NCBI GenBank assembly: GCA_028690155.1
Contig: JAQVBU010000005.1
Location: 1 to 64,000 of the forward strand
DNA from: Alphaproteobacteria bacterium
GTDB lineage: Bacteria > Pseudomonadota > Alphaproteobacteria > UBA9219
Reading direction: 5' to 3'
Length of the DNA stretch: 64,000 nt
The position numbers and the translations under genes are program-made. Under the pieces are notes generated by a model. The model was not told the origin of the DNA and did not search any database. It saw nothing but the letters and a program-made list of their open reading frames with translations. Below are positions 9,701 to 18,255 of this stretch, one piece after another; within the stretch, counting starts at the first letter, position 1; each line of letters opens with the position of its first letter.

Positions 9701-11745
9701 CGGGCTGTCTCGAGTGCGTCGAAGCGTGCGGCCCGCATGCTTTAACCAAGGGCGAGCAGGATGCCCCCTTGCTTGAAACGCTTCAGAAGCGTTTTGAATT
9801 CCTCAGTCATACGCCCAACAGCCCGTCGCGCTTTTTCGACAGCGCCGTCAAGGCCGATGGCGAAACCAAGAGGCTTATGCTCGATCGTAACAACTACTAT
9901 GCGATTACGGGCGGACACGGCGCTTGCCGCGGTTGCGGTGAGGTGACCGCGATCCGTCTGGTGACGGGCGCGAGCCATGCGGTTCATAACGATCGGCAAA
10001 AAGAGTATATCCGCAAGGTGGAATCCGCTCTTGATCGGCTGAAGGCCAAGCGGCCTAAAATTCAGAAGAGCGCAAGCGATCCGAGCCGACTTGACCGTAT
10101 GGCCGAGACCATAAAGACGCTTGAGAATCTTCTTTTCCGACTTGAAAGCGGTCCCGGCGGATGCGGCCCATCCTCGACGGTGATTGCCAATGCCACCGGC
10201 TGTTCGAGTGTTTATGCCTCGACCTTTCCTTTCAACCCATACAACGATCCGTGGGTCAACAGTTTGTTCCAGGATTCGCCAGCGGTGGCCAAGGGTCTTT
10301 TCGAAGGACTGGCCGACGGGGCAAGCGGCGATTTCCGGGCGATGCGCATCGCTAAACTGGATCTCGACGACGCGTACGATCCGCAGGTTCACGATGCCTT
10401 TTTCAAGACGTTCGCTTGGAGTGAATTTACGCCTGAGGAAAAAGCCCTTATGCCCACCGTGTTCAGCATAGGCGGCGACGGCGCGACATACGACATCGGG
10501 TTTGGGGCGTTATCCCGGCTTCTCTGTACGTCGACGCCGATTAAGGTGGTCGTTCTCAATACAGGAGCGTACTCGAATACGGGAGGCCAAGCTTCGACCG
10601 CGAGCTTCACGGGGCAGGATGCCGATCTTAGCCGTTATGGCGCCGCTCATCGAGGCAAGCAGGAATACCGCAAGGAACTCGGCCTTATTGCGGCGTTTCA
10701 TCCGAACGTTTTTGTGGTGCAAAGCTGTACGGCGTTGCAGGCGCATTTCATGAAGAACGTCATAGCCTATTTGAATCAAAACGAGTTCCCGGCTCTGCTT
10801 GACGTTTACACACCCTGCCCTGCGGAAAACGGCATTGCCGATGACGCGGCGATCCGGCACGGGCGGATGGCCGTCGAAAGCCGTATGAGTCCGGTGTTTG
10901 TGCACGATCCTGAAGGCGGGAGCGATCTGCATGCGCGTTTCTCGCTCGACGGCAATCGCGAGATCACCAAGGACTGGACGTCCACGACGATCGAATACGT
11001 GGAAGATGGGCAGACCAAAGTGATGCATGTTCCTTTGACTCCGGCCGACTTTGCTCGGCACGAAACGCGTTTCAGGAAACACTTCCGCAAGATGGAAGTC
11101 GAGACGGACGCCGTTTTGGTGCATGAGTATATCGATCTAGAGCCTGCCGAGCGTGCCGGGAAGACGCCTTTTGTATGGGCGACGGACGACGATAAAAAGC
11201 TGGTTCGGATTGAGGTGTCGCAGACGCTTGTGCGGCTTGTCGAAGAACGGCGGCGGTATTGGCGCACGTTGCAATACTTGTCGGGGCTTGAGGTCGTAAA
11301 GTTGGAAGAAGCCCATCGCGCGGCGTTGGAAGACATGAAACGCCGGTACGACGAAGCGGTGAATGATCGCGAAGCCGTGATTGATACCATCGCTCGGGGA
11401 ATGAGCGACCTTGCGGCTTCGTCCAAGGCGCCTGCTGGTGCCGTTGCCGCCGCGCCGATCGTTTCGTCCGCGGCGCCTAAAGCGGCGGAACCGGCGTCGT
11501 CGGCAGGAGGCTTCGGGGTCATTCTTTCCGAAGAAGACTCGGTAAAATGTTCGAATTGCAAAACATGCTATCAGACCTTGCCGGAGCTTTTTGAAAAGGT
11601 CACGGTCGTCGTTGACGGCGTTGCCAAGGACGTTGCTCGGCTTATTCCGGGAGCGCTCGAACGCGTCGAACTTACGCCCGAGATAAAGAGTAAGCTTGCG
11701 CGTATTGCCGCCAACTGCGATGCGGAGATTATTCATGTCAAGTAA
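6769..11745 (+). CDS. Giant pyruvate:ferredoxin oxidoreductase with extra C-terminal ferredoxin-like domain
   Basis: This 1658-residue protein would oxidise pyruvate (or another 2-oxoacid) with CoA to acetyl-CoA and CO2, reducing low-potential iron-sulfur clusters. Domains in order: alpha-type TPP/CoA domains (GYPITPATEIAELYEIF near residue 30), the gamma domain (SVGGYGTIATGKLLTDIL near 547), an unusual CxxxCxxxC at 777-785, two 4Fe-4S motifs (Cys845/848/851/855 and Cys977/980/983/987), and the beta-type TPP domain with CRGC at 1053-1056 and GDG at 1236-1238. An Ala/Pro-rich linker leads to a terminal CxxCxxC at 1594-1600 with a last Cys at 1650, like a single-cluster ferredoxin. Usual PFORs are about 1170-1200 residues. 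The stop overlaps the next gene by 11 bases. No strong Shine-Dalgarno is seen. Confidence 0.88.
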   Translation: MKMKYPGIPSVIHGNGAVAEVMRNVCGGVIGYPITPATEIAELYEIFRAGGGCNVWGKHPFFFEPEGEHSAQSGALGAALTGGKYISNASSSQGILYGLESHYVTVGKRVGGFVLQIAARVVSKHSLNVMAGHDDVYALLPSGYTILFGSNPQEAADLAAISYKLSALSLIPVANVMDGFTTSHMLSEALMPEPELLKEFVGDPQGRIPCPTVAQDMLFGAKGRVFQLTQYLARHKDDVTPAAMEKVTAFLEKRADAVEKDHEGKLIENTLASIPEELHAQWRRQWLNAYEKGTRQRVPALVDVNNPGMTGGVQNQPDFQAGSADHRTHFVSEVPHLAREVMEEYSRLTGRVYAPIKTFKIEDAETVMIGLGSVTDDVEAVVKHLRAKGKKVGVISVKLLQPFPEAEVAAALKGKKAVTVLERSDVTALTSLVTQALFKARENGESVRHPGIVGMKTLPKVTTAIFGLGAHDLQPRHLIAAFKNMESGNAPFVYLGSQFFAKNPSPRVGALQERLKAAYPETELMALETEPNPSLLPKEAFRIRFHSVGGYGTIATGKLLTDILAGVLDLHSKAAPKYGSEKSGAPTNYFITLSPEPVLITNAELEDVEIVVSPDHKVFSHANPLRGLVEGGTFILQSQNDPLEVWKELPAQVRKILRDKKIKFYVIDAFAVAKRHAPTPELETRMMGIAFIGAVCGHVDRIVGGASKAAMLKKISQQITKKFGAKGEAVVEGNMAVIREGVEAAKEVDYTDKKFEAVEKEPIAVQTRTVALSASMCRASCQTPCAGFFDSDYFNDIMAARFKDGTIAEAPVMPGTGQFMPPGCAAAKDKGLFRRHVPIFNPALCTGCMECTLVCPDAAIPNTAHEIHDLLAEAMDRLDVTQAQREALRKHVHALSTAVREAYRQAGRSPKSLHKIVAEAVEKLDVDNATQRRNLEKVAEELEIFPVAKTRPFFDAMEKAVPGSGGLFSVVVDPWKCSGCLECVEACGPHALTKGEQDAPLLETLQKRFEFLSHTPNSPSRFFDSAVKADGETKRLMLDRNNYYAITGGHGACRGCGEVTAIRLVTGASHAVHNDRQKEYIRKVESALDRLKAKRPKIQKSASDPSRLDRMAETIKTLENLLFRLESGPGGCGPSSTVIANATGCSSVYASTFPFNPYNDPWVNSLFQDSPAVAKGLFEGLADGASGDFRAMRIAKLDLDDAYDPQVHDAFFKTFAWSEFTPEEKALMPTVFSIGGDGATYDIGFGALSRLLCTSTPIKVVVLNTGAYSNTGGQASTASFTGQDADLSRYGAAHRGKQEYRKELGLIAAFHPNVFVVQSCTALQAHFMKNVIAYLNQNEFPALLDVYTPCPAENGIADDAAIRHGRMAVESRMSPVFVHDPEGGSDLHARFSLDGNREITKDWTSTTIEYVEDGQTKVMHVPLTPADFARHETRFRKHFRKMEVETDAVLVHEYIDLEPAERAGKTPFVWATDDDKKLVRIEVSQTLVRLVEERRRYWRTLQYLSGLEVVKLEEAHRAALEDMKRRYDEAVNDREAVIDTIARGMSDLAASSKAPAGAVAAAPIVSSAAPKAAEPASSAGGFGVILSEEDSVKCSNCKTCYQTLPELFEKVTVVVDGVAKDVARLIPGALERVELTPEIKSKLARIAANCDAEIIHVK

Positions 11746-14557
11746 GATCACCGTATCCGATTCCGCCCGAAACGTTTTTGGCCGCTCCGGTTCGGAGGTC
11801 GAAAACGACGATTTTGAAAACACCGAGGCCGCGCAGCTTCTTCGAAAGCAGCTTGAGCTGTTGCGCAAAAGACTTCTAAACGATCCAAAGTCACTGCGCG
11901 ACATCTTCATTGCCGATGGAGAACACGCCATCGTTTGGGAGTTCAAGCAAGACAATCTTGGCGCCGGATTTATCAAAGCGTTTTGGAATTTGCTTCTGCG
12001 CGACGATGCCATGGGCGTGGTTTTGCAGCGTTTTGTCTGGGCCCTTCCGCTTAAGTTCAAGCGCAAATTTATCGCGGCGCTTGATGCGCATCTGTCGGAT
12101 CGGTATCCCATGTTCAAGGGCCTTTCCGAAGGTTGGCCGGGCCAGAACTCCATTCCGCCTTATACGCGTCCTGCCGAAGAGCGGATGAAGGATTTTGAAC
12201 TCGTCAACGCCGGATACCTTGGCTACCAAAGCCTCGGCTACAGCGCCCGCGAGGTGGATCTTTTGGTCTGGCTCGAGGTTCTGCGCGACAAGCAGTGCGA
12301 CGACAGGCCATGTCAATGCGGCATTTCCACGGGCAAAGGCGAACCCAAGGGCGGGTGTCCCGTCAAGATCCGGATTCCCGATATGCTCAAGCTTCTGGGC
12401 GAGGGTAAATATAAAGAAGCCTTAGAGATCATTGAGCAGTCCAATCCGTTGCCGAACGTGACCGGTCGCGTCTGCCCGCAAGAGCTGCAATGTCAGGGCG
12501 TCTGCACGATGACCGGCAAGCCGCTCGAAATTGGGCAAGTGGAATGGTTCCTTGCCGAACGCGCACGGCGGACAGCGTCGTCGGACGGTGTGGACGAACG
12601 TTTTAAGGATTATATCTCGCCTTGGGAAAGAGCCGAGAAGCCGCCTGTCGCGATTGTGGGATCCGGCCCTGCGGGGTTGATTAACGCCTATCTGTTGTCG
12701 GTTCAAGGCTATCCCGTGACGGTCTTCGAAGCGTTTCACGATCTCGGCGGCGTGCTGCGTTATGGCATTCCCGAATTTCGGCTTCCCAACGTGCTGATTG
12801 ACGATGTGGTCGGTAAGATTGTCAAGCTGGGCGGCAAATTCGTGACGAATTTTGTCGTGGGCAAGACGGCGACCATTCAGGATCTTAAGGATGCCGGATT
12901 TTGGAAGATTTTTGTAGGCACAGGCGCGGGGTTACCGCGCTTTTTGAATGTACCGGGCGAACATCTTATGGGCGTTATGTCGGCCAACGAGTTTTTGACC
13001 CGTGTGAACCTTATGCAGGCGCGTCGGGACGATTACGAGACGCCCCTTCCCTACGTCGCCGGCAAACAGGTTCTTGTGATCGGCGGTGGAAACACGGCCA
13101 TGGACGCCGCGCGCACGTCGAAACGGTTGGGCGGCATCGTGACGATCGTCTATCGCCGGTCGCGGACGGAAATGCCCGCGCGCGTCGAAGAGCTTCACCA
13201 CGCGTTGGAAGAAGACGTTCAGCTTAAGGTGCTCCGTGCGCCTCGTGAGTTTGTGGGCGACAAGACCCATAAAGTTCATCAGGCCGTTCTCGACGTTATG
13301 GAGCTTGGCGCGCCCGATACCGCAGGGCGTCGTTCGCCGATCGTTACCGGTCAAACGGAAACGATGCACGCCGATCTGGTCATTATTGCGCTGGGCAACG
13401 GTTCGAATCCGATTATCAAGGACTCCGAGCCAAGAATTAAGACCACGCGGTGGGGGACGATTCAGGTCGAGGGCGGTTCGCAAGAAACAACGCTTGAAAA
13501 CGTTTATTCCGGCGGTGATGCCACGCGCGGCGGCGCGACGGCTATTCGCGCGGCAGGCGACGGCCAAGCGGCGGCGCACCAGATTGCGGGCGAACATCCT
13601 TTTACGGACACCGAAACCAAACATCGCGTCGCAAACGCCGCGCGTTATACGGATTTGGGGCAGTCTCAGGCGACGCTTCTCAAGAAGACCGAATTGGCGG
13701 GCGGCATTGTCGAATTTACCGTGCACGCGCCGCTTGTCGCCAAAGCGGCTCGGGCGGGCCAGTTCGTGCGCGTGTTGCCGACGCCGAAAGGCGAATTCAT
13801 TCCGTTGACGCTGGCCGATTGGGACGAAAAGGCCGGAACCGTCGATCTTGTCATTCAGGCCATGGGAACGAGCACCGTCGCCATCAACAAGATGAACGTG
13901 GGCGAGGCTTTTGCCGGTGTGGCCGGGCCTTTGGGGCAGCCCAGCGAGCTTCACCACTATAAGGGAAACAAAACGGTCGTCTTCACGGCGGGCGGCGTCG
14001 GATTGCCGCCGGTTTATCCGATCATGCGTGAACATTTGCGCTTGGGTAATCACGTTACGTTGATTGCCGGATACCGTACGGCCGATTTGTTGTTCTGGGC
14101 GGGTAAGGGCGAACGCGTCGATCTGTTGCGGAAGGAATTTCCCGAACTGTTGGACGTTATCTATACGACCAACGACGGTTCTTTCGGCCAGAAGGGTTTT
14201 GTCACCGCGCCTTTGGAAGCGATGTTGGAGAAGAACAAAGCCGGAGAGAAGGGCCGCAAGATTGCCGAAGTTATTTCGATTGGGCCTCCGATGATGATGC
14301 GGGCGGTCAGCGATTTGACGAAAAAGTACGGGGTGCCAACCGTGGTGAGCTTGAACACGATCATGGTTGATGCGACGGGCATGTGCGGCGCCTGCATGGT
14401 GCCGGTGATCGTTGACGGGAAGCTGGTGCGCAAACACGCGTGCATCGACGGCCCCGAGATGGACGCGCACAGCATCGACTGGGACAAGTTCATGCCGCGT
14501 TTCGACCTGTTCAAGGAGCAGGAGCAAGAAAGCCGCAAAAAACACGGCGGTTGTTGA
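11735..14557 (+). CDS. Fused NfnB-NfnA type NADH-dependent ferredoxin:NADP oxidoreductase
   Basis: This 940-residue fusion has an N-terminal extension of about 185 residues that I do not recognise. The NfnB/GltD-like part follows: Cys188/193/195/208 and Cys247/253/257 cluster ligands, an FAD loop AIVGSGPAGL near 307 and an NADP loop VLVIGGGNTAMDAAR near 450. The C-terminal NfnA-like ferredoxin-NADP reductase domain starts near 655 and ends with GMCGACM (Cys884, Cys887) and a late HACIDGPEMDAH. In known Nfn enzymes the two subunits bifurcate electrons between NADPH, NAD and ferredoxin. The ATG at 11735 overlaps the PFOR gene by 11 bases with GGAG upstream, so PFOR and Nfn are very probably made together and share electrons. 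Confidence 0.85.
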   Translation: MSSKITVSDSARNVFGRSGSEVENDDFENTEAAQLLRKQLELLRKRLLNDPKSLRDIFIADGEHAIVWEFKQDNLGAGFIKAFWNLLLRDDAMGVVLQRFVWALPLKFKRKFIAALDAHLSDRYPMFKGLSEGWPGQNSIPPYTRPAEERMKDFELVNAGYLGYQSLGYSAREVDLLVWLEVLRDKQCDDRPCQCGISTGKGEPKGGCPVKIRIPDMLKLLGEGKYKEALEIIEQSNPLPNVTGRVCPQELQCQGVCTMTGKPLEIGQVEWFLAERARRTASSDGVDERFKDYISPWERAEKPPVAIVGSGPAGLINAYLLSVQGYPVTVFEAFHDLGGVLRYGIPEFRLPNVLIDDVVGKIVKLGGKFVTNFVVGKTATIQDLKDAGFWKIFVGTGAGLPRFLNVPGEHLMGVMSANEFLTRVNLMQARRDDYETPLPYVAGKQVLVIGGGNTAMDAARTSKRLGGIVTIVYRRSRTEMPARVEELHHALEEDVQLKVLRAPREFVGDKTHKVHQAVLDVMELGAPDTAGRRSPIVTGQTETMHADLVIIALGNGSNPIIKDSEPRIKTTRWGTIQVEGGSQETTLENVYSGGDATRGGATAIRAAGDGQAAAHQIAGEHPFTDTETKHRVANAARYTDLGQSQATLLKKTELAGGIVEFTVHAPLVAKAARAGQFVRVLPTPKGEFIPLTLADWDEKAGTVDLVIQAMGTSTVAINKMNVGEAFAGVAGPLGQPSELHHYKGNKTVVFTAGGVGLPPVYPIMREHLRLGNHVTLIAGYRTADLLFWAGKGERVDLLRKEFPELLDVIYTTNDGSFGQKGFVTAPLEAMLEKNKAGEKGRKIAEVISIGPPMMMRAVSDLTKKYGVPTVVSLNTIMVDATGMCGACMVPVIVDGKLVRKHACIDGPEMDAHSIDWDKFMPRFDLFKEQEQESRKKHGGC

Positions 14558-14570
14558 GCGTTATCCTAGT

Positions 14571-15338
14571 TTAGGCCGCAAGCTCGCGCAAAAACTGTCC
14601 GACGGCTTTTGCGCCGCCTTCGTTGTGGAGCGTAAGGATTTTTGTCCCGATGATGGCGATATCGACGTCTTTCGGAAGGGCGTCGATGTCTTTTTTGGAT
14701 TGAAGGCCGAACCCGAGACCGATAGGAAGGGTTGTCATGCTTTTGTATCTTTGAATCATGGCACCCAGCGCGTCGTCGATCTTTGTTTTGATTCCGGTTA
14801 CGCCTGTGCGCCCGACGCAATAGACCAGCCCTCGGCAATAGGACGCGAGAACCCGAAGCCTTTCCGGCGTATTGGTTGGGGTAAAAAGAAAAATAGGCGC
14901 CACGTCGTTACGTTCGCAGGCCGAAAGGTATTCGGCCCCCTCCTCGGGCGGCAAATCCGGAATAATGAGTCCCAAGATGCCTGCGTCTGCGGCAACCTTG
15001 ACGAAGTTTTCAAGGCCGTAGACGAAGGGCACATTGGCGTACGTCATGAAGAGAAAAATCGTTTCGGGATAGAGCGCGCAAATCTCCTTGGCAAACGCAA
15101 GGCATTGCGACGTCGTCACGCCGTTCCGAACGGCCGCGTCGTTGGCTTTCAGAATAACGGGACCGTCGGCCATGGGATCGGAAAACGGAATTTGCATTTC
15201 AATGATGTCCGCTCCGGACTCGACCATCGTACGAATGAGTTCGCGATTGCTTTCGAACGACGGGTAGCCAAGCACCAAGTGGGGCATGAGCAAAAGCCGC
15301 TTGCGCTTGCGCGCGGCGCGAATTCTATCTTCCAGCAC
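14571..15338 (-). CDS. trpA: Tryptophan synthase alpha subunit
   Basis: This 255-residue TIM-barrel enzyme cleaves indole-3-glycerol phosphate to indole and glyceraldehyde 3-phosphate, passing indole to TrpB. The catalytic glutamate and aspartate lie in IEMQIPFSDPMADGP near residues 46-60, and the phosphate-binding loop GLGFGLQSKKDI is near 210. The start is a GTG at 15338, 14 bases inside the end of trpB and 7 bases after a GGAGG site. This favours translational coupling and equal amounts of the two subunits. No trpF or trpC lies next to them here. It is convergent with the Nfn gene, 13 bases away. Confidence 0.95.
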   Translation of the reverse strand: MLEDRIRAARKRKRLLLMPHLVLGYPSFESNRELIRTMVESGADIIEMQIPFSDPMADGPVILKANDAAVRNGVTTSQCLAFAKEICALYPETIFLFMTYANVPFVYGLENFVKVAADAGILGLIIPDLPPEEGAEYLSACERNDVAPIFLFTPTNTPERLRVLASYCRGLVYCVGRTGVTGIKTKIDDALGAMIQRYKSMTTLPIGLGFGLQSKKDIDALPKDVDIAIIGTKILTLHNEGGAKAVGQFLRELAA

Positions 15339-16566
15339 GGTATTCCTCCGCTTTTTGAATGATGAAGTCTTCCCACGCCCTGTCTTTCAGGGCGTCGGCT
15401 ACGGTGAAAATATCCTTGTCGCCGCGTCCCGACTGGTTGATGACGATTATTTCGTCCTTACCCATGCGCGGGGCCTCTTTGAAGGCTTGGGCAAAGGCAT
15501 GCGCGGATTCAAGAGCCGGAACGATGCCTTCCTTGCGAAGGGCAAGCCGGAGGGCCTCGACAACCTCGTCGTCCGTTGCGGCTTCGAACCGAATGCGTTT
15601 TCTTTCATGCAGATCGGCTAAAATAGGCGAAATGCCGACGTAATCGAGCCCCGCGGAGATCGAATGCGTTTCCATCATTTGTCCTTCCTCGGTTTGAAGA
15701 AAAACGGTTTTCATGCCTTCGGCAATCCCGATCTTTCCATCTTTTGAGGCAAGGCGGGCCGCATGTTTGCCTGTATCGAGGCCCAAGCCCCCGGCTTCGA
15801 CGCCGACAAGTTCGACATCCTTGTCGTCCATAAAACCCGAAAAGATCCCAAGCGAATTGGATCCTCCGCCGACGCACGCGTAAACATGGTTTGGCAAACG
15901 ATCTTCGACATCCAAAATTTGTTTTTTGGCTTCCTTCCCGACGATGGACTGAAACCAAGCGACCATCTCGGGAAACGGATAGGGTCCGCAGGCCGTGCCC
16001 AGCACGTAATGCGTGGTCTCCATGCTATAGGCCCAATCGCGAAAGGTTGCATTGATGGCGTCCTTAAGCGTCCGCGTGCCGTCTTTCACGACGTTGACTT
16101 TTGCGCCCAGTTTTTCCATCCAGAAGACGTTGGGGCGTTGGCGCTTGACGTCAACTTCGCCCATGTAAATTTCACACTCAAAACCGAATTTTGCCGCCAT
16201 TGTGGCCGTTGCGACGCCGTGCTGCCCTGCCCCTGTTTCGGCGATGACGCGTTTCTTGCCCATGCGTTTGGCGAGCAGCCCTTGTCCGATGACGTTGTTG
16301 ATTTTATGCGCGCCAGTGTGGTTGAGATCTTCGCGTTTAATATAAATTTTTGCGCCGCCTAGATAACCGGTCAAATTTTCGGCAAAGGTCAACGGCGTAG
16401 GCCGTCCTGAATACGAACGCATATATTGTGCAAAGCCATCCCAAAAAGCGGGATCACTTCGGGCTTCCTGATAGGCTTGGGTAAGTTCGTCGAAAGTTGT
16501 TTCAAGGATGGACGGCACATACATACCGCCGAATTTGCCAAAATACTTCTGCCGATGGATTTCCAT
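15325..16566 (-). CDS. trpB: Tryptophan synthase beta subunit
   Basis: This 413-residue PLP enzyme joins indole and serine to make tryptophan. The PLP lysine is in HTGAHKINN near residue 90, the phosphate-binding glycine stretch is GGGSNSLG near 235, and the catalytic-site ETGAGQHGVATA near 113 is intact. Length is normal for the family. The ATG at 16566 has a GAGG site close upstream. The 255 bases between this start and the divergent exporter gene hold the promoter; I see no leader peptide with tandem Trp codons, so classical trp attenuation is not evident. Confidence 0.96.
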   Translation of the reverse strand: MEIHRQKYFGKFGGMYVPSILETTFDELTQAYQEARSDPAFWDGFAQYMRSYSGRPTPLTFAENLTGYLGGAKIYIKREDLNHTGAHKINNVIGQGLLAKRMGKKRVIAETGAGQHGVATATMAAKFGFECEIYMGEVDVKRQRPNVFWMEKLGAKVNVVKDGTRTLKDAINATFRDWAYSMETTHYVLGTACGPYPFPEMVAWFQSIVGKEAKKQILDVEDRLPNHVYACVGGGSNSLGIFSGFMDDKDVELVGVEAGGLGLDTGKHAARLASKDGKIGIAEGMKTVFLQTEEGQMMETHSISAGLDYVGISPILADLHERKRIRFEAATDDEVVEALRLALRKEGIVPALESAHAFAQAFKEAPRMGKDEIIVINQSGRGDKDIFTVADALKDRAWEDFIIQKAEEYRAGR

Positions 16567-16821
16567 TATGCGCCTCTATAGGGGATCTTGAACGCGAGCC
16601 TTGTTCATACTGTCATTTCTGAACGGTTACAACTTATGAACGCTCTCTGTCTCCTTTCACCTCGTACGAGCGTGTTTCTAAATTTTTTAGAACAAGAAAT
16701 GTTTTTCCCTTTTTATTTCAAGTGATTAGGTCTATTTCAAAAAAACAGGCATTCTTAAAAACGATATGTTAGTTTTTGCATCCACACGGTTTTTCGCCGA
16801 ATTTTTTTAGTATGAGTTGCG

Positions 16822-18057
16822 ATGGAACAGGTTGAGGACAGTTATTCGTGCGTCGGGGTCGGCAAGGAAAGACAAACAAAAACGCTTTTGCTTATTTTGA
16901 GTACGCTTCCGGCTTTTGGCCCGTTGGCGACGGATATGTATTTGTCCGCTTTTCCCGTGCTGGTAGAGTATTTTCATACGGAAATAAGCTTGGTTGCGCA
17001 AAGCTTGTCCCTTTATTTTCTTGGATTAGCCGGGGGCCAACTTCTTTATGGACCTTTGGCCGACCGATTTGGACGTAAACCCGTTCTGTTGGTTGGCATA
17101 GCGCTTTTTATAAGCACATCCTTTTTGATTGTTTTTGTTCCATCCATACGTGGATTCATTGCCTTGCGTTTTTTTCAGGCCGTCGGAGGGTGTTCCGGCA
17201 TGCTTATCGCAAGGGCTGTGGTCAGCGATTTATATAAAGAACGAGAAGCGGCGCGCTTCTTTTCTCTTATGATGATTGTCGCCGCTTTGGCCCCCATTGC
17301 TGCCCCTGCCTTGGGGGGGTATCTCGTTGCCTTTGTTGGATGGAAATCCGTCTTTGTCTTTTTGACGGCGTTTGGGATCTTTTGCTTCGTTATGGTCAAG
17401 GTCTGGCTTCCCGAAACGCTTCGGCACGATGCGCAAAGAAGCCTGAGTTTCGGGGAGACGGCGAAGACCTATGGTCGGTTGCTTGCCAGAAGGCACTTTA
17501 TCCTTCCGTCTCTTGTTTGCGCGGTTTCTTTCGGCGAGCTGTTTGCCTTTATCAGCGGATCGCCTTTTGTCTATATGCATCTTCATGGCGTGAGTACCGA
17601 GCATTATGGCTTGCTTTTCGCCGCCAATGCTGTCGGCATGACGGTTGCTTCGAAAATCAATCACTCGTTGCTTCGGTATATGTCGCCTATCCGATTATTA
17701 TGGGGAGGGGTCGCCGCGAACTTCATTTTTTGTCTTGTCCTTTTCCTTTTTGCAGAAGAAGCCTCTTTGCCTTTTTTGTTCAGTCTGTTCCTCTTGGCCC
17801 TGTTCGTCGTTCCGGCTATCGGCGCGAATGCGACCGCTGTTGCCATGGCTGCTTGTAGCGACCGAAAGGGCAGTGCTTCGGGGCTCCTTGGCGTTCTGCA
17901 ATTCTCTTTGGCAAGCTTGGCAAGTACCGCCGTTGGGCATTTTCATAACGAAACGGTGTATCCTGTAACGGGCGTTATTCTTGGATGCAGCTTTGCGGCG
18001 CTTATTATGCTTTTTTTTGATCTTGTTCGGCCTTCGGGGGCATGCCGAAATCTATAG
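16822..18057 (+). CDS. MFS exporter, Bcr/CflA drug-resistance type
   Basis: This 411-residue inner-membrane protein has about twelve hydrophobic segments. The family signature LATDMYLSAFPVL lies in helix 1 and the MFS loop GPLADRFGRKPVLLVG lies between helices 2 and 3. A second typical stretch is AVGGCSGMLIARAVVSDLY. Bcr/CflA proteins export small drugs or peptides by proton antiport; the actual substrate is unknown. The gene stands alone, divergent from trpB. The ATG at 16822 has only a weak GAG upstream. Confidence 0.85.
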   Translation: MEQVEDSYSCVGVGKERQTKTLLLILSTLPAFGPLATDMYLSAFPVLVEYFHTEISLVAQSLSLYFLGLAGGQLLYGPLADRFGRKPVLLVGIALFISTSFLIVFVPSIRGFIALRFFQAVGGCSGMLIARAVVSDLYKEREAARFFSLMMIVAALAPIAAPALGGYLVAFVGWKSVFVFLTAFGIFCFVMVKVWLPETLRHDAQRSLSFGETAKTYGRLLARRHFILPSLVCAVSFGELFAFISGSPFVYMHLHGVSTEHYGLLFAANAVGMTVASKINHSLLRYMSPIRLLWGGVAANFIFCLVLFLFAEEASLPFLFSLFLLALFVVPAIGANATAVAMAACSDRKGSASGLLGVLQFSLASLASTAVGHFHNETVYPVTGVILGCSFAALIMLFFDLVRPSGACRNL

Positions 18058-18079
18058 AAAAGGTTGTTTGCCTGGCCAT

Positions 18080-18102
18080 CCCTTGACTTAAAGGGGTTTT
18101 TG
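18080..18102 (+). terminator. Weak candidate terminator after the MFS exporter
   Basis: A CCCTT/AAGGG stem with a 6-base loop is followed by GTTTTT, 23 bases after the exporter stop codon. The stem is only five base pairs, so this is tentative. Confidence 0.35.
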
Positions 18103-18255
18103 AGGTTATGGGTACCACCTATAGGAGCCAAAGGTTCCTCGCACCGTTGTTTTCTTTTCACATTCCTTCTTCATTAGATTTTTATTGTTGTAACCTTTCA
18201 AGAACGATCCTGTCGCCGGTGAGGTTCGTTTGTCGATTGCTGGAGGTTGGACATC

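Noticed and set aside
12932..14545. Long minus-strand open frame (537 codons) inside the Nfn gene
   Set aside because: It is rich in His, Arg and Gln as expected for an antisense shadow of a GC-biased gene, and the sense strand encodes the known domains.
16567..16821. Possible trp attenuator upstream of trpB
   Set aside because: A short frame exists but contains no tryptophan codons, and no alternative hairpins with a T-run were evident.
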